Shown one piece after another: positions 15,289-22,039 of a stretch of DNA of 24,062 bases (positions within the stretch are counted from its first letter, which is position 1; each line of letters opens with the position of its first letter). The notes under the pieces are model-generated. The model did no database searches, had not been told where the DNA came from, and worked only from the letters and a program-made list of their open reading frames with translations. This DNA is from an uncultured Collinsella sp. (GTDB lineage Bacteria; Actinomycetota; Coriobacteriia; Coriobacteriales; Coriobacteriaceae), in assembly GCA_958407555.1 (NCBI GenBank), contig CATYJC010000010.1, forward strand, positions 1 to 24,062, given 5' to 3'. The translations under genes were made by a program, and so were the position numbers.

Positions 15289-16776
15289 TTGTCACAGTTC
15301 ACCGATATCAGCCGAATTAACGTTTGCGGCGGCGACGGCGGAGCCGGATGCATGTCGTTTAGGCGCGAGGCATTTGTTCCCAAGGGCGGCCCCGATGGCG
15401 GCGACGGCGGTCGTGGCGGCAACGTCGTCATTCAGGCCGACGCTCAGCTGTCCTCGCTGATCGATTACCGCTTTAAGCATCACTTTCGTGCTGAGCGCGG
15501 AACGCATGGCCAGGGTGCCCGCCGCAACGGCAAAAGCGGTGAGGACCTGATTTTGAAAGTCCCCATGGGCACCGTAGTCCGCGAGCTCGATCCCGAGACG
15601 CAGACCCCGATGTTCGAGATTGCCGACCTGGTGCACGACGGCGAGCGCGTTGTCGTGGCGCCCGGTGGTGCTGGCGGTCTGGGTAACACTCATTTTGTAA
15701 CGTCGGTGCGCCGCGCGCCCGCGTTTGCCCAGCTCGGCGAGCCGGCTGAGGAACACTGGATCGAGCTCGAGATGAAGCTTATGGCCGATGCCGCGCTCGT
15801 GGGCTTTCCCTCGGTGGGTAAGTCTTCGCTTATCGCGCGTATGAGTGCCGCCCGCCCCAAGATTGCCGACTACCCGTTTACCACGCTCGTGCCCAACTTG
15901 GGCATGGTGCGTGCCGGCGAGTATTCTTATGTTGTCGCCGATGTCCCGGGTCTTATCGAGGGCGCGAGCGAGGGTAAAGGCCTAGGCCATCAGTTCCTGC
16001 GCCATATTGAGCGCACGGCTCTGATCATGCATGTCGTTGACATGACGGGCGGGTTTGAGGATCGTGATCCGGTTGAGGACTATCGCATCATCAACCGTGA
16101 GCTCGAGCAGTATGGTGCCGAACTTTCGGAGCGCCCGCAGATCGTTGTCGCCAACAAGTGCGATGCGCCGGGCACGGCCGACAAGATTGCCGACCTTAAG
16201 CGTGCGGCGCTCGACGATGGCCATATGTTCTTTGCCGTGTCCGCTGTGACGGGTGCCGGTCTCAACACGTTGATGCTTGCCGTGGGCGAGCAGGTGGCTA
16301 AGCTTCGCGCTGAGCTGGCGGTCTCTGATGAGCCGGTCGATCTGCGCGACGAGGAGTGGGAGCGTCGCCGCCTGCAGCGCGAGAAGCGCTTCCGCATTGT
16401 CCAGGAGGAGCCCGGTGCCTTCCGCGTTGTCGGTCGCGCCATCGAGCGTTTGGTTATCCAGACCGACTGGGAAAATGAGGAGGCCGTCATCTACCTGCAG
16501 CATAAGTTTTCCCGCATGGGTGTCGACGATGCGCTCGAAAAGGCCGGCTGCCGTGCCGGCGACGAGGTTCGCATTTGCCAGCGCGCCTTTGACTTTGAGG
16601 GCGCCGAGGACTTCTCGGAGTTCGAGGACGAGTTCGAGGACGGTAACGAGGACGTCGCCGTCGAGGTCGTTGACGTCGCCGATGATAGCTTGGAGGCTGC
16701 CGACGCGGTGGATGCCATTGACGGTACCGATGACGCTTTTGCTGCGGAAGACGTCGAGACCCCGGAGGGCGAGTAA
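15289..16776 (+). CDS. obgE: GTPase ObgE/CgtA
   Basis: Ribosome-associated GTPase needed for 50S assembly and linked to stress signalling. The 495 residues comprise a glycine-rich Obg domain (1-160, with GGDGGAG and GGPDGGDGGRGG), a GTPase domain with the P-loop from G172 (GFPSVGKSS), DVPGLIEGA (G3) and NKCD (G4), and an OCT domain (about 360-440). The last 60 or so residues are strongly acidic (Asp/Glu/Ala/Val), longer than in many Obg proteins. The start is TTG at 15289 with AGGAGG 8 nt upstream, and the N-terminus aligns with the family. nadD starts 3 nt after its stop. Confidence 0.97.
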   Translation: MSQFTDISRINVCGGDGGAGCMSFRREAFVPKGGPDGGDGGRGGNVVIQADAQLSSLIDYRFKHHFRAERGTHGQGARRNGKSGEDLILKVPMGTVVRELDPETQTPMFEIADLVHDGERVVVAPGGAGGLGNTHFVTSVRRAPAFAQLGEPAEEHWIELEMKLMADAALVGFPSVGKSSLIARMSAARPKIADYPFTTLVPNLGMVRAGEYSYVVADVPGLIEGASEGKGLGHQFLRHIERTALIMHVVDMTGGFEDRDPVEDYRIINRELEQYGAELSERPQIVVANKCDAPGTADKIADLKRAALDDGHMFFAVSAVTGAGLNTLMLAVGEQVAKLRAELAVSDEPVDLRDEEWERRRLQREKRFRIVQEEPGAFRVVGRAIERLVIQTDWENEEAVIYLQHKFSRMGVDDALEKAGCRAGDEVRICQRAFDFEGAEDFSEFEDEFEDGNEDVAVEVVDVADDSLEAADAVDAIDGTDDAFAAEDVETPEGE

Positions 16777-16779
16777 GCC

Positions 16780-17457
16780 ATGTCGCTGCGCGGTGGAATC
16801 GGATTGCCTGAACTTCCCATCAAGGATGGGCACGAGTTTCGGCTTGGCATTATGGGTGGCACCTTTGACCCGATTCATTACGGGCACTTGGTAACCGCTG
16901 AGCAGGCGCGTGAGTCCCTCGACTTGGACGCCGTGCTCTTTATGCCTGCGGGCTCGCCTGCCTTTAAGCTCGACAAACCGGTGACGCCTGCTGAGGACCG
17001 TTATGCCATGACGGTCCTCGCGACCGCCGCGAACCCGGCCTTTTTGGCAAGCCGCTTCGAGATCGATCGTGCCGGTGTCACCTACACAGCTGATACGCTG
17101 CGTGCTCTTCGCGAGTTTTACCCGCCACAGGTGAAGCTTTATTTTATTACGGGTGCCGATGCGATTATCGATATTGTGACCTGGCACAATGCAGATGAGA
17201 TTGCCGAACTGGCAACCTTTATTGCTGCGACGCGTCCCGGCTTTGACATCGATACGGCCCGGGCGCGGATTAAGGAATCGGGATTGCCATTCGACGTGCG
17301 CTATATCCAGATTCCGGCGCTGGCGATTAGCTCTACCAACATTCGCAAGCGGGTTGCCCGCGGTATGAGCGTGCGCTATCTTACGAGCGAGTCAGTGCTC
17401 GGCTATATCCGTAAACGCGGCCTGTATGCCGATCTTGGGCAAGACGATTTTGATTGA
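16780..17457 (+). CDS. nadD: Nicotinate-nucleotide adenylyltransferase
   Basis: Converts nicotinate mononucleotide and ATP to deamido-NAD in NAD synthesis. The 225 residues show the nucleotidyltransferase signature GIMGGTFDPIHYGHL (about residues 25-39) and the ISSTNIRKRV motif near the C-terminus, plus FITGADAIIDIVTW in the middle. The first 23 residues precede the conserved core. ATG at 16780 lies 3 nt after obgE, with the binding site GGAGGG inside the obgE end. The order obgE-nadD-yqeK-rsfS is widely conserved. Confidence 0.96.
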   Translation: MSLRGGIGLPELPIKDGHEFRLGIMGGTFDPIHYGHLVTAEQARESLDLDAVLFMPAGSPAFKLDKPVTPAEDRYAMTVLATAANPAFLASRFEIDRAGVTYTADTLRALREFYPPQVKLYFITGADAIIDIVTWHNADEIAELATFIAATRPGFDIDTARARIKESGLPFDVRYIQIPALAISSTNIRKRVARGMSVRYLTSESVLGYIRKRGLYADLGQDDFD

Positions 17458-17469
17458 TGGGGGAGAACG

Positions 17470-18078
17470 TTGTCGGTAGAAGATCAGTTTGAGGGCGACG
17501 AGCGCGCGCTCTTGACGCGTATCCACGAGTTGCTCGATGTGCGCATGAAGGATAAGCGTAAGCGCTACGTGCATTCGCTCGGGGTTGCCGAGACTGCGCT
17601 GCACCTAGCTGAGGTGTACGGTGTCGACCGCTTTGATGCCGCTGCCGCCGGCCTGATCCATGACTGGGATAAGGTGCTCTCCGACGACGAGCTGGTCACG
17701 CGCGCTCTGCATTACGGCATTAAGATTGCCGGCTCTCCGTCTGCCGCGAAGCCGCTTTTGCATGGCCCGGTTGCCGCCTATGAGCTTCCGCAGCTTTTTC
17801 CCGAGCTGTCGCCGGCGGTCTTTCAGGCTGTCGACCGTCACACCGTGGGCGCTTGCGACATGACGCCGCTCGATATGGTGGTCTTTGTGGCCGATGCCAT
17901 CGAACCCAACCGGCACGGCGATTATGCCCATGCGCTGCGCAAGATGGTGGGGAAGTCCTCGCTTGACGAGTTGTTCTTCTCCTGTTTTGCGCAGGGTCTG
18001 GTCTATGTGATCCAGACCGGGCGTTATCTTTATCCCACGGCTATTACGATTTACAACCATTACGCCCAGCTGCACTAG
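17470..18078 (+). CDS. yqeK: YqeK-type HD-domain hydrolase (Ap4A hydrolase)
   Basis: HD-superfamily metal enzyme; characterised family members cleave diadenosine tetraphosphate symmetrically to two ADP. The 202 residues carry the metal ligands of the HD fold: H35 (RYVHSLG), H64-D65 (GLIHDWDK), H98 and H124 (VDRHTVG). The common HD(I/L)AK motif reads HDWDK here. TTG at 17470 is favoured by the GGGGGAG site about 5 nt upstream; the in-frame ATG at 17544 lacks one. Lies between nadD and rsfS, the usual context. Confidence 0.92.
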   Translation: MSVEDQFEGDERALLTRIHELLDVRMKDKRKRYVHSLGVAETALHLAEVYGVDRFDAAAAGLIHDWDKVLSDDELVTRALHYGIKIAGSPSAAKPLLHGPVAAYELPQLFPELSPAVFQAVDRHTVGACDMTPLDMVVFVADAIEPNRHGDYAHALRKMVGKSSLDELFFSCFAQGLVYVIQTGRYLYPTAITIYNHYAQLH

Positions 18079-18105
18079 CTCGGGCTGTCTAGAAAGAGGT
18101 ATTCC

Positions 18106-18561
18106 ATGGCCGACGAGACCATGACCGACGAGCAGATTCTTGAAGGTGTGGAGCATAAGAGTTTCGTTGCCACGTCCGACCGCACCGCTGCCTCGCTGTC
18201 CGCGAGCGGTGTTGCCGCCGAGGATGTCGCCCGCGCCGCCGCGCAGGCTGCCTACGACAAGAAGGGCGAGGACGTTCAGGTGCTCGACCTGACTGAGCTT
18301 TCCGATGTGTGCGACTACTTTGTCATCGCTACCGGCACCAACAACCGCCAGGTCGATTCCATCGTTGACGAGATCGAGGAGAAGGTCGCCGAGGCTTGCG
18401 GCGAGCATCCGTTCTCCATCGAGGGCCGCGAGCAGAAGACCTGGATGCTCATGGACTACGGTTCGGTCGTCGTCCATGTCTTTACTCCCGAGGCGCGCGA
18501 GTTCTACCGCCTCGAAAAGCTCTGGGGTGACGCCCCCCAGCTTCCACTCGACCTCCTCTAG
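18106..18561 (+). CDS. rsfS: Ribosomal silencing factor RsfS
   Basis: Binds L14 on the large subunit and blocks subunit joining when nutrients are scarce. The core (about residues 40-150) matches the family: KGEDVQVLDLTELSDVCDYF, ATGTNNRQV and GSVVVHVFTPEAREFYRLE, ending with W-G-D-A. The first 40 residues, Ala/Ser/Thr-rich, are an N-terminal extension compared with typical proteins. ATG at 18106 has AAAGAGG upstream. It is the last gene of the rplU-to-rsfS block, closed by a strong terminator. Confidence 0.95.
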   Translation: MADETMTDEQILEGVEHKSFVATSDRTAASLSASGVAAEDVARAAAQAAYDKKGEDVQVLDLTELSDVCDYFVIATGTNNRQVDSIVDEIEEKVAEACGEHPFSIEGREQKTWMLMDYGSVVVHVFTPEAREFYRLEKLWGDAPQLPLDLL

Positions 18562-18605
18562 GGCCTTATTTGGGCTGGGGCTTTTTTAGCCACCCTCTAC
18601 CGTTC

Positions 18606-18647
18606 GCCGGTCAGTTGCGCCATTCGCAGCTGCCCGGCTTTCTTTTT
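18606..18647 (+). terminator. Intrinsic terminator of the rsfS operon
   Basis: GCCGGTCAGTTGCG (18606-18619) pairs with CGCAGCTGCCCGGC (18625-18638) over 14 positions with one mismatch and one wobble, with loop CCATT. TTTCTTTTT follows at 18639-18647. It lies between rsfS and the convergent dinB. On the minus strand the same hairpin lacks a following T-run, so it is oriented for rsfS. Confidence 0.88.
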
Positions 18648-18657
18648 GCCTAAGGGA

Positions 18658-19911
18658 CTAATCGTTGAAGCGGGATTGGCGGCCGAAGGAAAGGGCGGTG
18701 TCGCCGAATTTGTCTCGGACGGCGTCGATAGCGACTGAGAGGTCGCGACGGTCGCTCGATTGGGCTCCGCGGTCGTCGACTTCGCAGAACAGGTCGGTCT
18801 GGATGCCGCCCTGATGGTCAAAGTCGCTCATCCCGATGCCCGCTAAGCGAACATGCATGCCTTCCTGCCAGATGTTGTCGAGCAGTTCGAGCGCCACCGC
18901 TACAAAGATGTTCTCATCGTCGGTCGGATGAGGCAGCCGGCGCTGTGCCGAGCGACCGCTTCCATACGAATACTTGAGTTTGAGCGTCACCGTGGCGCCC
19001 GTTAGTCCCTGACGGCGCAGACGGCGTCCCACTGACTCGCCCAATAGCGCAATCGCCGCTTCGATGTCCCCGCGCTCAGTTAAATCGTTCGCAAAGGTGC
19101 GCTCGTTGCTGACCGATTTGACCTCGCGCTCTTCATCGAGGCTTGTGACTTCGGAGATTTCGAGCCCCAGCGCACGCTGGCGCATGCGTTCGCCGTTGAC
19201 GCCAAAAATAGAGGCCAAGGTGGATTCCGGTGCGCGTGACAGCTCGCCAAGCGTATAGATGCGCATGCGGCGCAGTCGTTCCTCGGCCGAGCGCCCGATG
19301 CCGCTCATGGCAGATACCGGCAGCGCGGCCAAAAAGCGCTGTTCGGTTCCGGGGCGCACGATGGTCAGCCCAAACGGCTTGTCGCGCTCGCTAGCGATCT
19401 TTGCAACCGTCTTGTTGCAGCCCACGCCAATGGAGCAGGTCACCCCCAGCGCCGCCACGCGATCGCTGATGCGCCGCGCAACCAGCAGCGGGTCTTCGGG
19501 TGCAAAGCGACCCGGTGTGATATCGATAAAGGCCTCGTCGATGGATACGCGCTCAACGCGCGGGGTCTCGTCGGCGAGAATCGCCATGACCTGCGCGCTG
19601 ACCTCGTGGTAGCGATCGAAATGCCCATGCGTCCAAATGGCCTGCGGACAGAGACGTCGTGCCTCGGCCGAGGGCATGGCGGAGTGCACGCCAAAGCGAC
19701 GCGCCTCGTATGAACAGGTGGACACGACGCCGCGGGAATCGGCATCGCCACCCACGATGAGCGGCTTGCCGCGCCACTCGGGATGGTCGAGCATCTCCAC
19801 GCTCGCAAAAAATGCATCGAGATCCATGAGGCCCACCGCCGGTCCCGTCCAGGACGGCGGCGTGACGCCCACAGCATCCTCATAACCGTATGTATGTTCG
19901 CGTCTTTTCAT
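18658..19911 (-). CDS. dinB: DNA polymerase IV (Y-family translesion polymerase)
   Basis: Error-prone polymerase that bypasses damaged template. The 417 residues carry the Y-family motifs: GLMDLDAFFASVE with metal ligand D30, SIDEAFIDI with D125 and E126, and GVGCNKTVAKIASERDKP, followed by the thumb helix-hairpin-helix and the little-finger domain. QTDLF near residue 375 is a likely beta-clamp binding motif. The N-terminus is about 20 residues longer than in most DinB proteins; a start at Val26 or Met29 is possible. No ribosome binding site precedes the ATG at 19911, but a TATACT lies just upstream. It is the only minus-strand gene, placed between two ribosome-related operons. Confidence 0.94.
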   Translation of the reverse strand: MKRREHTYGYEDAVGVTPPSWTGPAVGLMDLDAFFASVEMLDHPEWRGKPLIVGGDADSRGVVSTCSYEARRFGVHSAMPSAEARRLCPQAIWTHGHFDRYHEVSAQVMAILADETPRVERVSIDEAFIDITPGRFAPEDPLLVARRISDRVAALGVTCSIGVGCNKTVAKIASERDKPFGLTIVRPGTEQRFLAALPVSAMSGIGRSAEERLRRMRIYTLGELSRAPESTLASIFGVNGERMRQRALGLEISEVTSLDEEREVKSVSNERTFANDLTERGDIEAAIALLGESVGRRLRRQGLTGATVTLKLKYSYGSGRSAQRRLPHPTDDENIFVAVALELLDNIWQEGMHVRLAGIGMSDFDHQGGIQTDLFCEVDDRGAQSSDRRDLSVAIDAVRDKFGDTALSFGRQSRFND

Positions 19912-19917
19912 GGGATG

Positions 19918-19923
19918 AGTATA
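19918..19923 (-). promoter_or_regulatory. Candidate -10 for dinB, possible leaderless transcript
   Basis: On the minus strand TATACT ends 6 nt before the ATG, which puts the expected transcription start at or next to the A of the start codon. No purine-rich ribosome binding site is present between them. No convincing -35 or SOS box of the GAACN4GTTC type is visible. Confidence 0.4.
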
Positions 19924-19955
19924 CCGCGCAGCTCATGTGGGGTGCGTGGATGTGC

Positions 19956-19983
19956 TTGCAAATCGCGAATTCTTGTCTAAGAT
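19956..19983 (+). promoter_or_regulatory. Candidate distal promoter P1 of rpsP
   Basis: TTGCAA (19956-19961) and TAAGAT (19978-19983) are 16 nt apart. Transcription would start near 19990, giving a leader of about 120 nt before rpsP. Confidence 0.5.
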
Positions 19984-20027
19984 ATGGATTTGCCTTCGAC
20001 TATACCGAAGAAGTTGGTCTCACGGAC

Positions 20028-20056
20028 TTCACCTGCCCGCGTCGATGGCGTATTAT
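20028..20056 (+). promoter_or_regulatory. Candidate proximal promoter P2 of rpsP
   Basis: TTCACC (20028-20033) and TATTAT (20051-20056) are 17 nt apart. Transcription would start near 20063, about 50 nt before rpsP. A short hairpin, GCAGC (20079-20083) with GCTGC (20089-20093), lies in the shared leader just upstream of the GGAGGAG binding site. Confidence 0.5.
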
Positions 20057-20112
20057 GTTCAACTGTTTGTTTGTAGTTGCAGCCTAAAGCTGCTTGGTTG
20101 GAGGAGTTTCCT

Positions 20113-20454
20113 TTGGCAGTCAAGATTCGCCTTGCTCGTCACGGCGCTAAGAAGCGTCCGTACTACCGTGTCGTCGTCGCCGATTCCCGCGCCCCGCGTG
20201 ACGGTCGTATCATCGAGGAGGTTGGCCGCTACAACCCGATGACCGCCCCCAAGACCATCAACCTCGATCTCGAGAAGATCGCCGACTGGCAGTCCAAGGG
20301 CGCTCAGCTCACCGACGCTGTCGCTGCTCTGGTCAAGGCCGCCAACGAGGGCGAGAAGACCGAGACCGTCGTCAAGAAGTCCAAGAAGCAGCTCGCCAAA
20401 GAGGCCGAGGCCGCTAAGGCTGCCGCTGAGGCCGCTGAGGGCGCCGAGGAGTAA
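20113..20454 (+). CDS. rpsP: 30S ribosomal protein S16
   Basis: Small-subunit assembly protein. The mature-like N-terminus MAVKIRLARHGAKKRPYYRV matches the family exactly if translation starts at TTG 20113, which has GGAGGAG 6 nt upstream. An earlier in-frame TTG at 20077 would add 12 residues unlike any S16 N-terminus. The DSRAPRDGRIIEEVGRYNP segment is diagnostic. The 113-residue protein has an Ala/Glu/Lys-rich tail of about 35 residues beyond the usual domain. First gene of the rpsP-khpA-rimM-trmD order. Confidence 0.97.
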   Translation: MAVKIRLARHGAKKRPYYRVVVADSRAPRDGRIIEEVGRYNPMTAPKTINLDLEKIADWQSKGAQLTDAVAALVKAANEGEKTETVVKKSKKQLAKEAEAAKAAAEAAEGAEE

Positions 20455-20457
20455 ATC

Positions 20458-20742
20458 GTGCCTGAGGTTGACGCTGCACAGCTCGAGGGTGAGGCAATGC
20501 TCTCAGATCGCATCGCCGATCTCGTCGAATATCTCGTTGTTCAGATCGTCGACGACCCGGATTCCGTGAGCCTTGAGGTCATCGATGGTGACGACGCCTC
20601 CACGATTGAGGTTTCGGTTGCCGAGGATGATGTCGCTAAGGTCATCGGCCGTCGTGGCCGTACCATCAAGGCCATTCGCACGCTCGCCCGTGCACTGGCC
20701 GCTCGCCTCGACACTGCAGTCGAGGTAGAGGTTCTGGGCTAG
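20458..20742 (+). CDS. khpA: KH-domain RNA-binding protein KhpA
   Basis: Small RNA-binding protein; in other Gram-positive bacteria KhpA works with KhpB in RNA regulation and affects cell elongation and division. The single KH fold ends with the GxxG loop VIGRRGRTIKAIRTL, the RNA-contact site. The start is uncertain: GTG at 20458 gives 94 residues and has GAGGAG 5 nt upstream; ATG at 20497 gives 81 residues, closer to the usual length, with GAGGG 7 nt upstream. I keep the longer form. It lies 3 nt after rpsP and 4 nt before rimM. Confidence 0.93.
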   Translation: MPEVDAAQLEGEAMLSDRIADLVEYLVVQIVDDPDSVSLEVIDGDDASTIEVSVAEDDVAKVIGRRGRTIKAIRTLARALAARLDTAVEVEVLG

Positions 20743-20755
20743 GACCTTGAGGTCC
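20742..20755 (+). promoter_or_regulatory. Hairpin holding the rimM start codon in its loop
   Basis: GGACC (20742-20746) pairs perfectly with GGTCC (20751-20755), leaving TTGA (20747-20750) as a tetraloop. The proposed rimM start TTG (20747-20749) is inside that loop, and the only nearby purine-rich site, AGGA (20741-20744), is mostly in the stem. Ribosomes finishing khpA, whose stop is 20740-20742, would open it. Confidence 0.5.
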
Positions 20756-21268
20756 CAGTACAAAAACATCGCCCGTGTGGTTAAACCGCACGGAAGGAAG
20801 GGGGAGGTCCTCGCGCAGCCGCTGCGGGGGCTTCCTTCTGTATTGACGCCGGGTATGCGCGTCGCCTTGACGCCGCCGGCGCTCAAGCGCGACCGTTTTT
20901 GCACGGTCACATCCGTCACCGATACGGGCGATGGCGATCTGGTCTCGTTTGAGGGCATTGACGACTTGATAGCCGCCGAGGGCATCACCGGATGCTACGT
21001 GCTGGCAAATCGTGACGACTTTGAGCTCGATTCGCTCGACGCCGCCTATACCGACCTGATGGGTCGCGAGGTGGTCGACGAGCGCTTTGGTTCGCTCGGC
21101 ACAATTGTCGAGATCATGTCGACGCCCGCCAACGATGTTTGGGTTATCGAGGGCGATCGGTACGGCGAGGTGCTGATCCCCGTGATCGAGCAGGTTGTGC
21201 TCGATCTTCCCGATCAGGGGACAATTTCCGTCCACGTTATGGACGGTTTGATCGATATGGACAAGTAG
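20747..21268 (+). CDS. rimM: Ribosome maturation factor RimM
   Basis: Helps late 30S assembly by acting on S19 and the 16S rRNA head. The 173 residues show the N-terminal RimM domain beginning YKNIARVVKPHGRKGEV and a C-terminal PRC-barrel-like domain (about 98-170, with DLMGREVVDERFGSLGTIVE and ALIP-like VLIPVIEQVV). The TTG start at 20747 is the only one that leaves the conserved N-terminus intact, but it has only a weak binding site and sits in a hairpin loop. Probably translated by coupling to khpA. trmD starts 10 nt after its stop. Confidence 0.94.
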   Translation: MRSQYKNIARVVKPHGRKGEVLAQPLRGLPSVLTPGMRVALTPPALKRDRFCTVTSVTDTGDGDLVSFEGIDDLIAAEGITGCYVLANRDDFELDSLDAAYTDLMGREVVDERFGSLGTIVEIMSTPANDVWVIEGDRYGEVLIPVIEQVVLDLPDQGTISVHVMDGLIDMDK

Positions 21269-21278
21269 GGAGGAAAAC

Positions 21279-22037
21279 ATGCTGATCGAGACCCTTTCGG
21301 TCTTTCCCGAGATGTTTGAGCCCGTCATGTCCACGTCGATCTTGGGCCGCGCCCGCAAGGCCGGCCTTTTTGATTTTAAGGCCTATAACCTGCGTGACTG
21401 GACGCACGACCGCCATCGTACCGTCGATGACGAGCCGTACGGCGGCGGGCAGGGCATGCTCATGAAGGTCGAGCCCATCGCCGAGGCCATCGAGGCTATT
21501 AGCTCCGAGGGTCCCAAGCCCACCGTGGTGTTCTTTACGCCCTGCGGCGAACCCTTTACGCAGCATGTGGCCGAGCGCCTGCTCAAAAGCGAGCGTCTGC
21601 TGTTTGTATGCAGCCGCTACGAGGGCGTCGACGAGCGCGCGTATGCGTATGCCGACGAGCGCCTGTCGATCGGCGACTACGTGCTCACGGGCGGCGAGCT
21701 TCCCGCTATGGTCGTTGCCGATGCCGTCGTGCGTCTGATTCCCGGCGCCCTTGGTGACGAGATGAGCAACGTCGATGAGTCGTTCTCGACTGCCGAGGAC
21801 GGTGGCCTGCTCGAGTACGCGCAGTACACCCGCCCCGCCGAGTTCAACGGCGAGGGCGTGCCGCCGGTGCTCGTGAGCGGCGACCATGCCAAGGTTGACG
21901 CCTGGCGCCGTAAGAATGCCATCGAGCGTACCTGCCGTTGGCGTCCCGACCTGATCGAGACGGCGCGGCTTACGCCCGAGGAGCGCGCTTACGCGCAGGA
22001 GATTCTGGACGCATCGTATTCGCAGAACGAGGAGTGA
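21279..22037 (+). CDS. trmD: tRNA (guanine-N1)-methyltransferase TrmD
   Basis: Methylates G37 next to the anticodon using S-adenosylmethionine, preventing +1 frameshifting. The 252-residue length is typical of the SPOUT-fold enzyme. Visible motifs are DDEPYGGGQGMLMK near residues 47-60, CSRYEGVDERA, and the knot region SIGDYVLTGGELPAMVVADA. ATG at 21279 has GGGAGG about 6 nt upstream. In many bacteria rplS follows trmD; here lepB follows after 2 nt. Confidence 0.97.
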   Translation: MLIETLSVFPEMFEPVMSTSILGRARKAGLFDFKAYNLRDWTHDRHRTVDDEPYGGGQGMLMKVEPIAEAIEAISSEGPKPTVVFFTPCGEPFTQHVAERLLKSERLLFVCSRYEGVDERAYAYADERLSIGDYVLTGGELPAMVVADAVVRLIPGALGDEMSNVDESFSTAEDGGLLEYAQYTRPAEFNGEGVPPVLVSGDHAKVDAWRRKNAIERTCRWRPDLIETARLTPEERAYAQEILDASYSQNEE

Positions 22038-22039
22038 GA

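Noticed and set aside
15982..17187. 401-codon antisense open frame over obgE and nadD
   Set aside because: Crosses two firmly identified genes; composition fits a codon-bias artefact.
20077..20112. Upstream TTG start for rpsP
   Set aside because: Adds 12 residues not found in S16 proteins and has no ribosome binding site; TTG 20113 has GGAGGAG and the family N-terminus.
20458..20742. Mobile element or horizontally acquired island anywhere in the window
   Set aside because: No transposase, integrase, tRNA attachment site or abrupt compositional shift was seen; gene order is conserved housekeeping throughout, as around khpA.
21938..22039. N-terminal extension of lepB into trmD
   Set aside because: The extra 34 codons overlap trmD in another frame; ATG 22040 has GAGGAG upstream and gives a normal signal peptidase.
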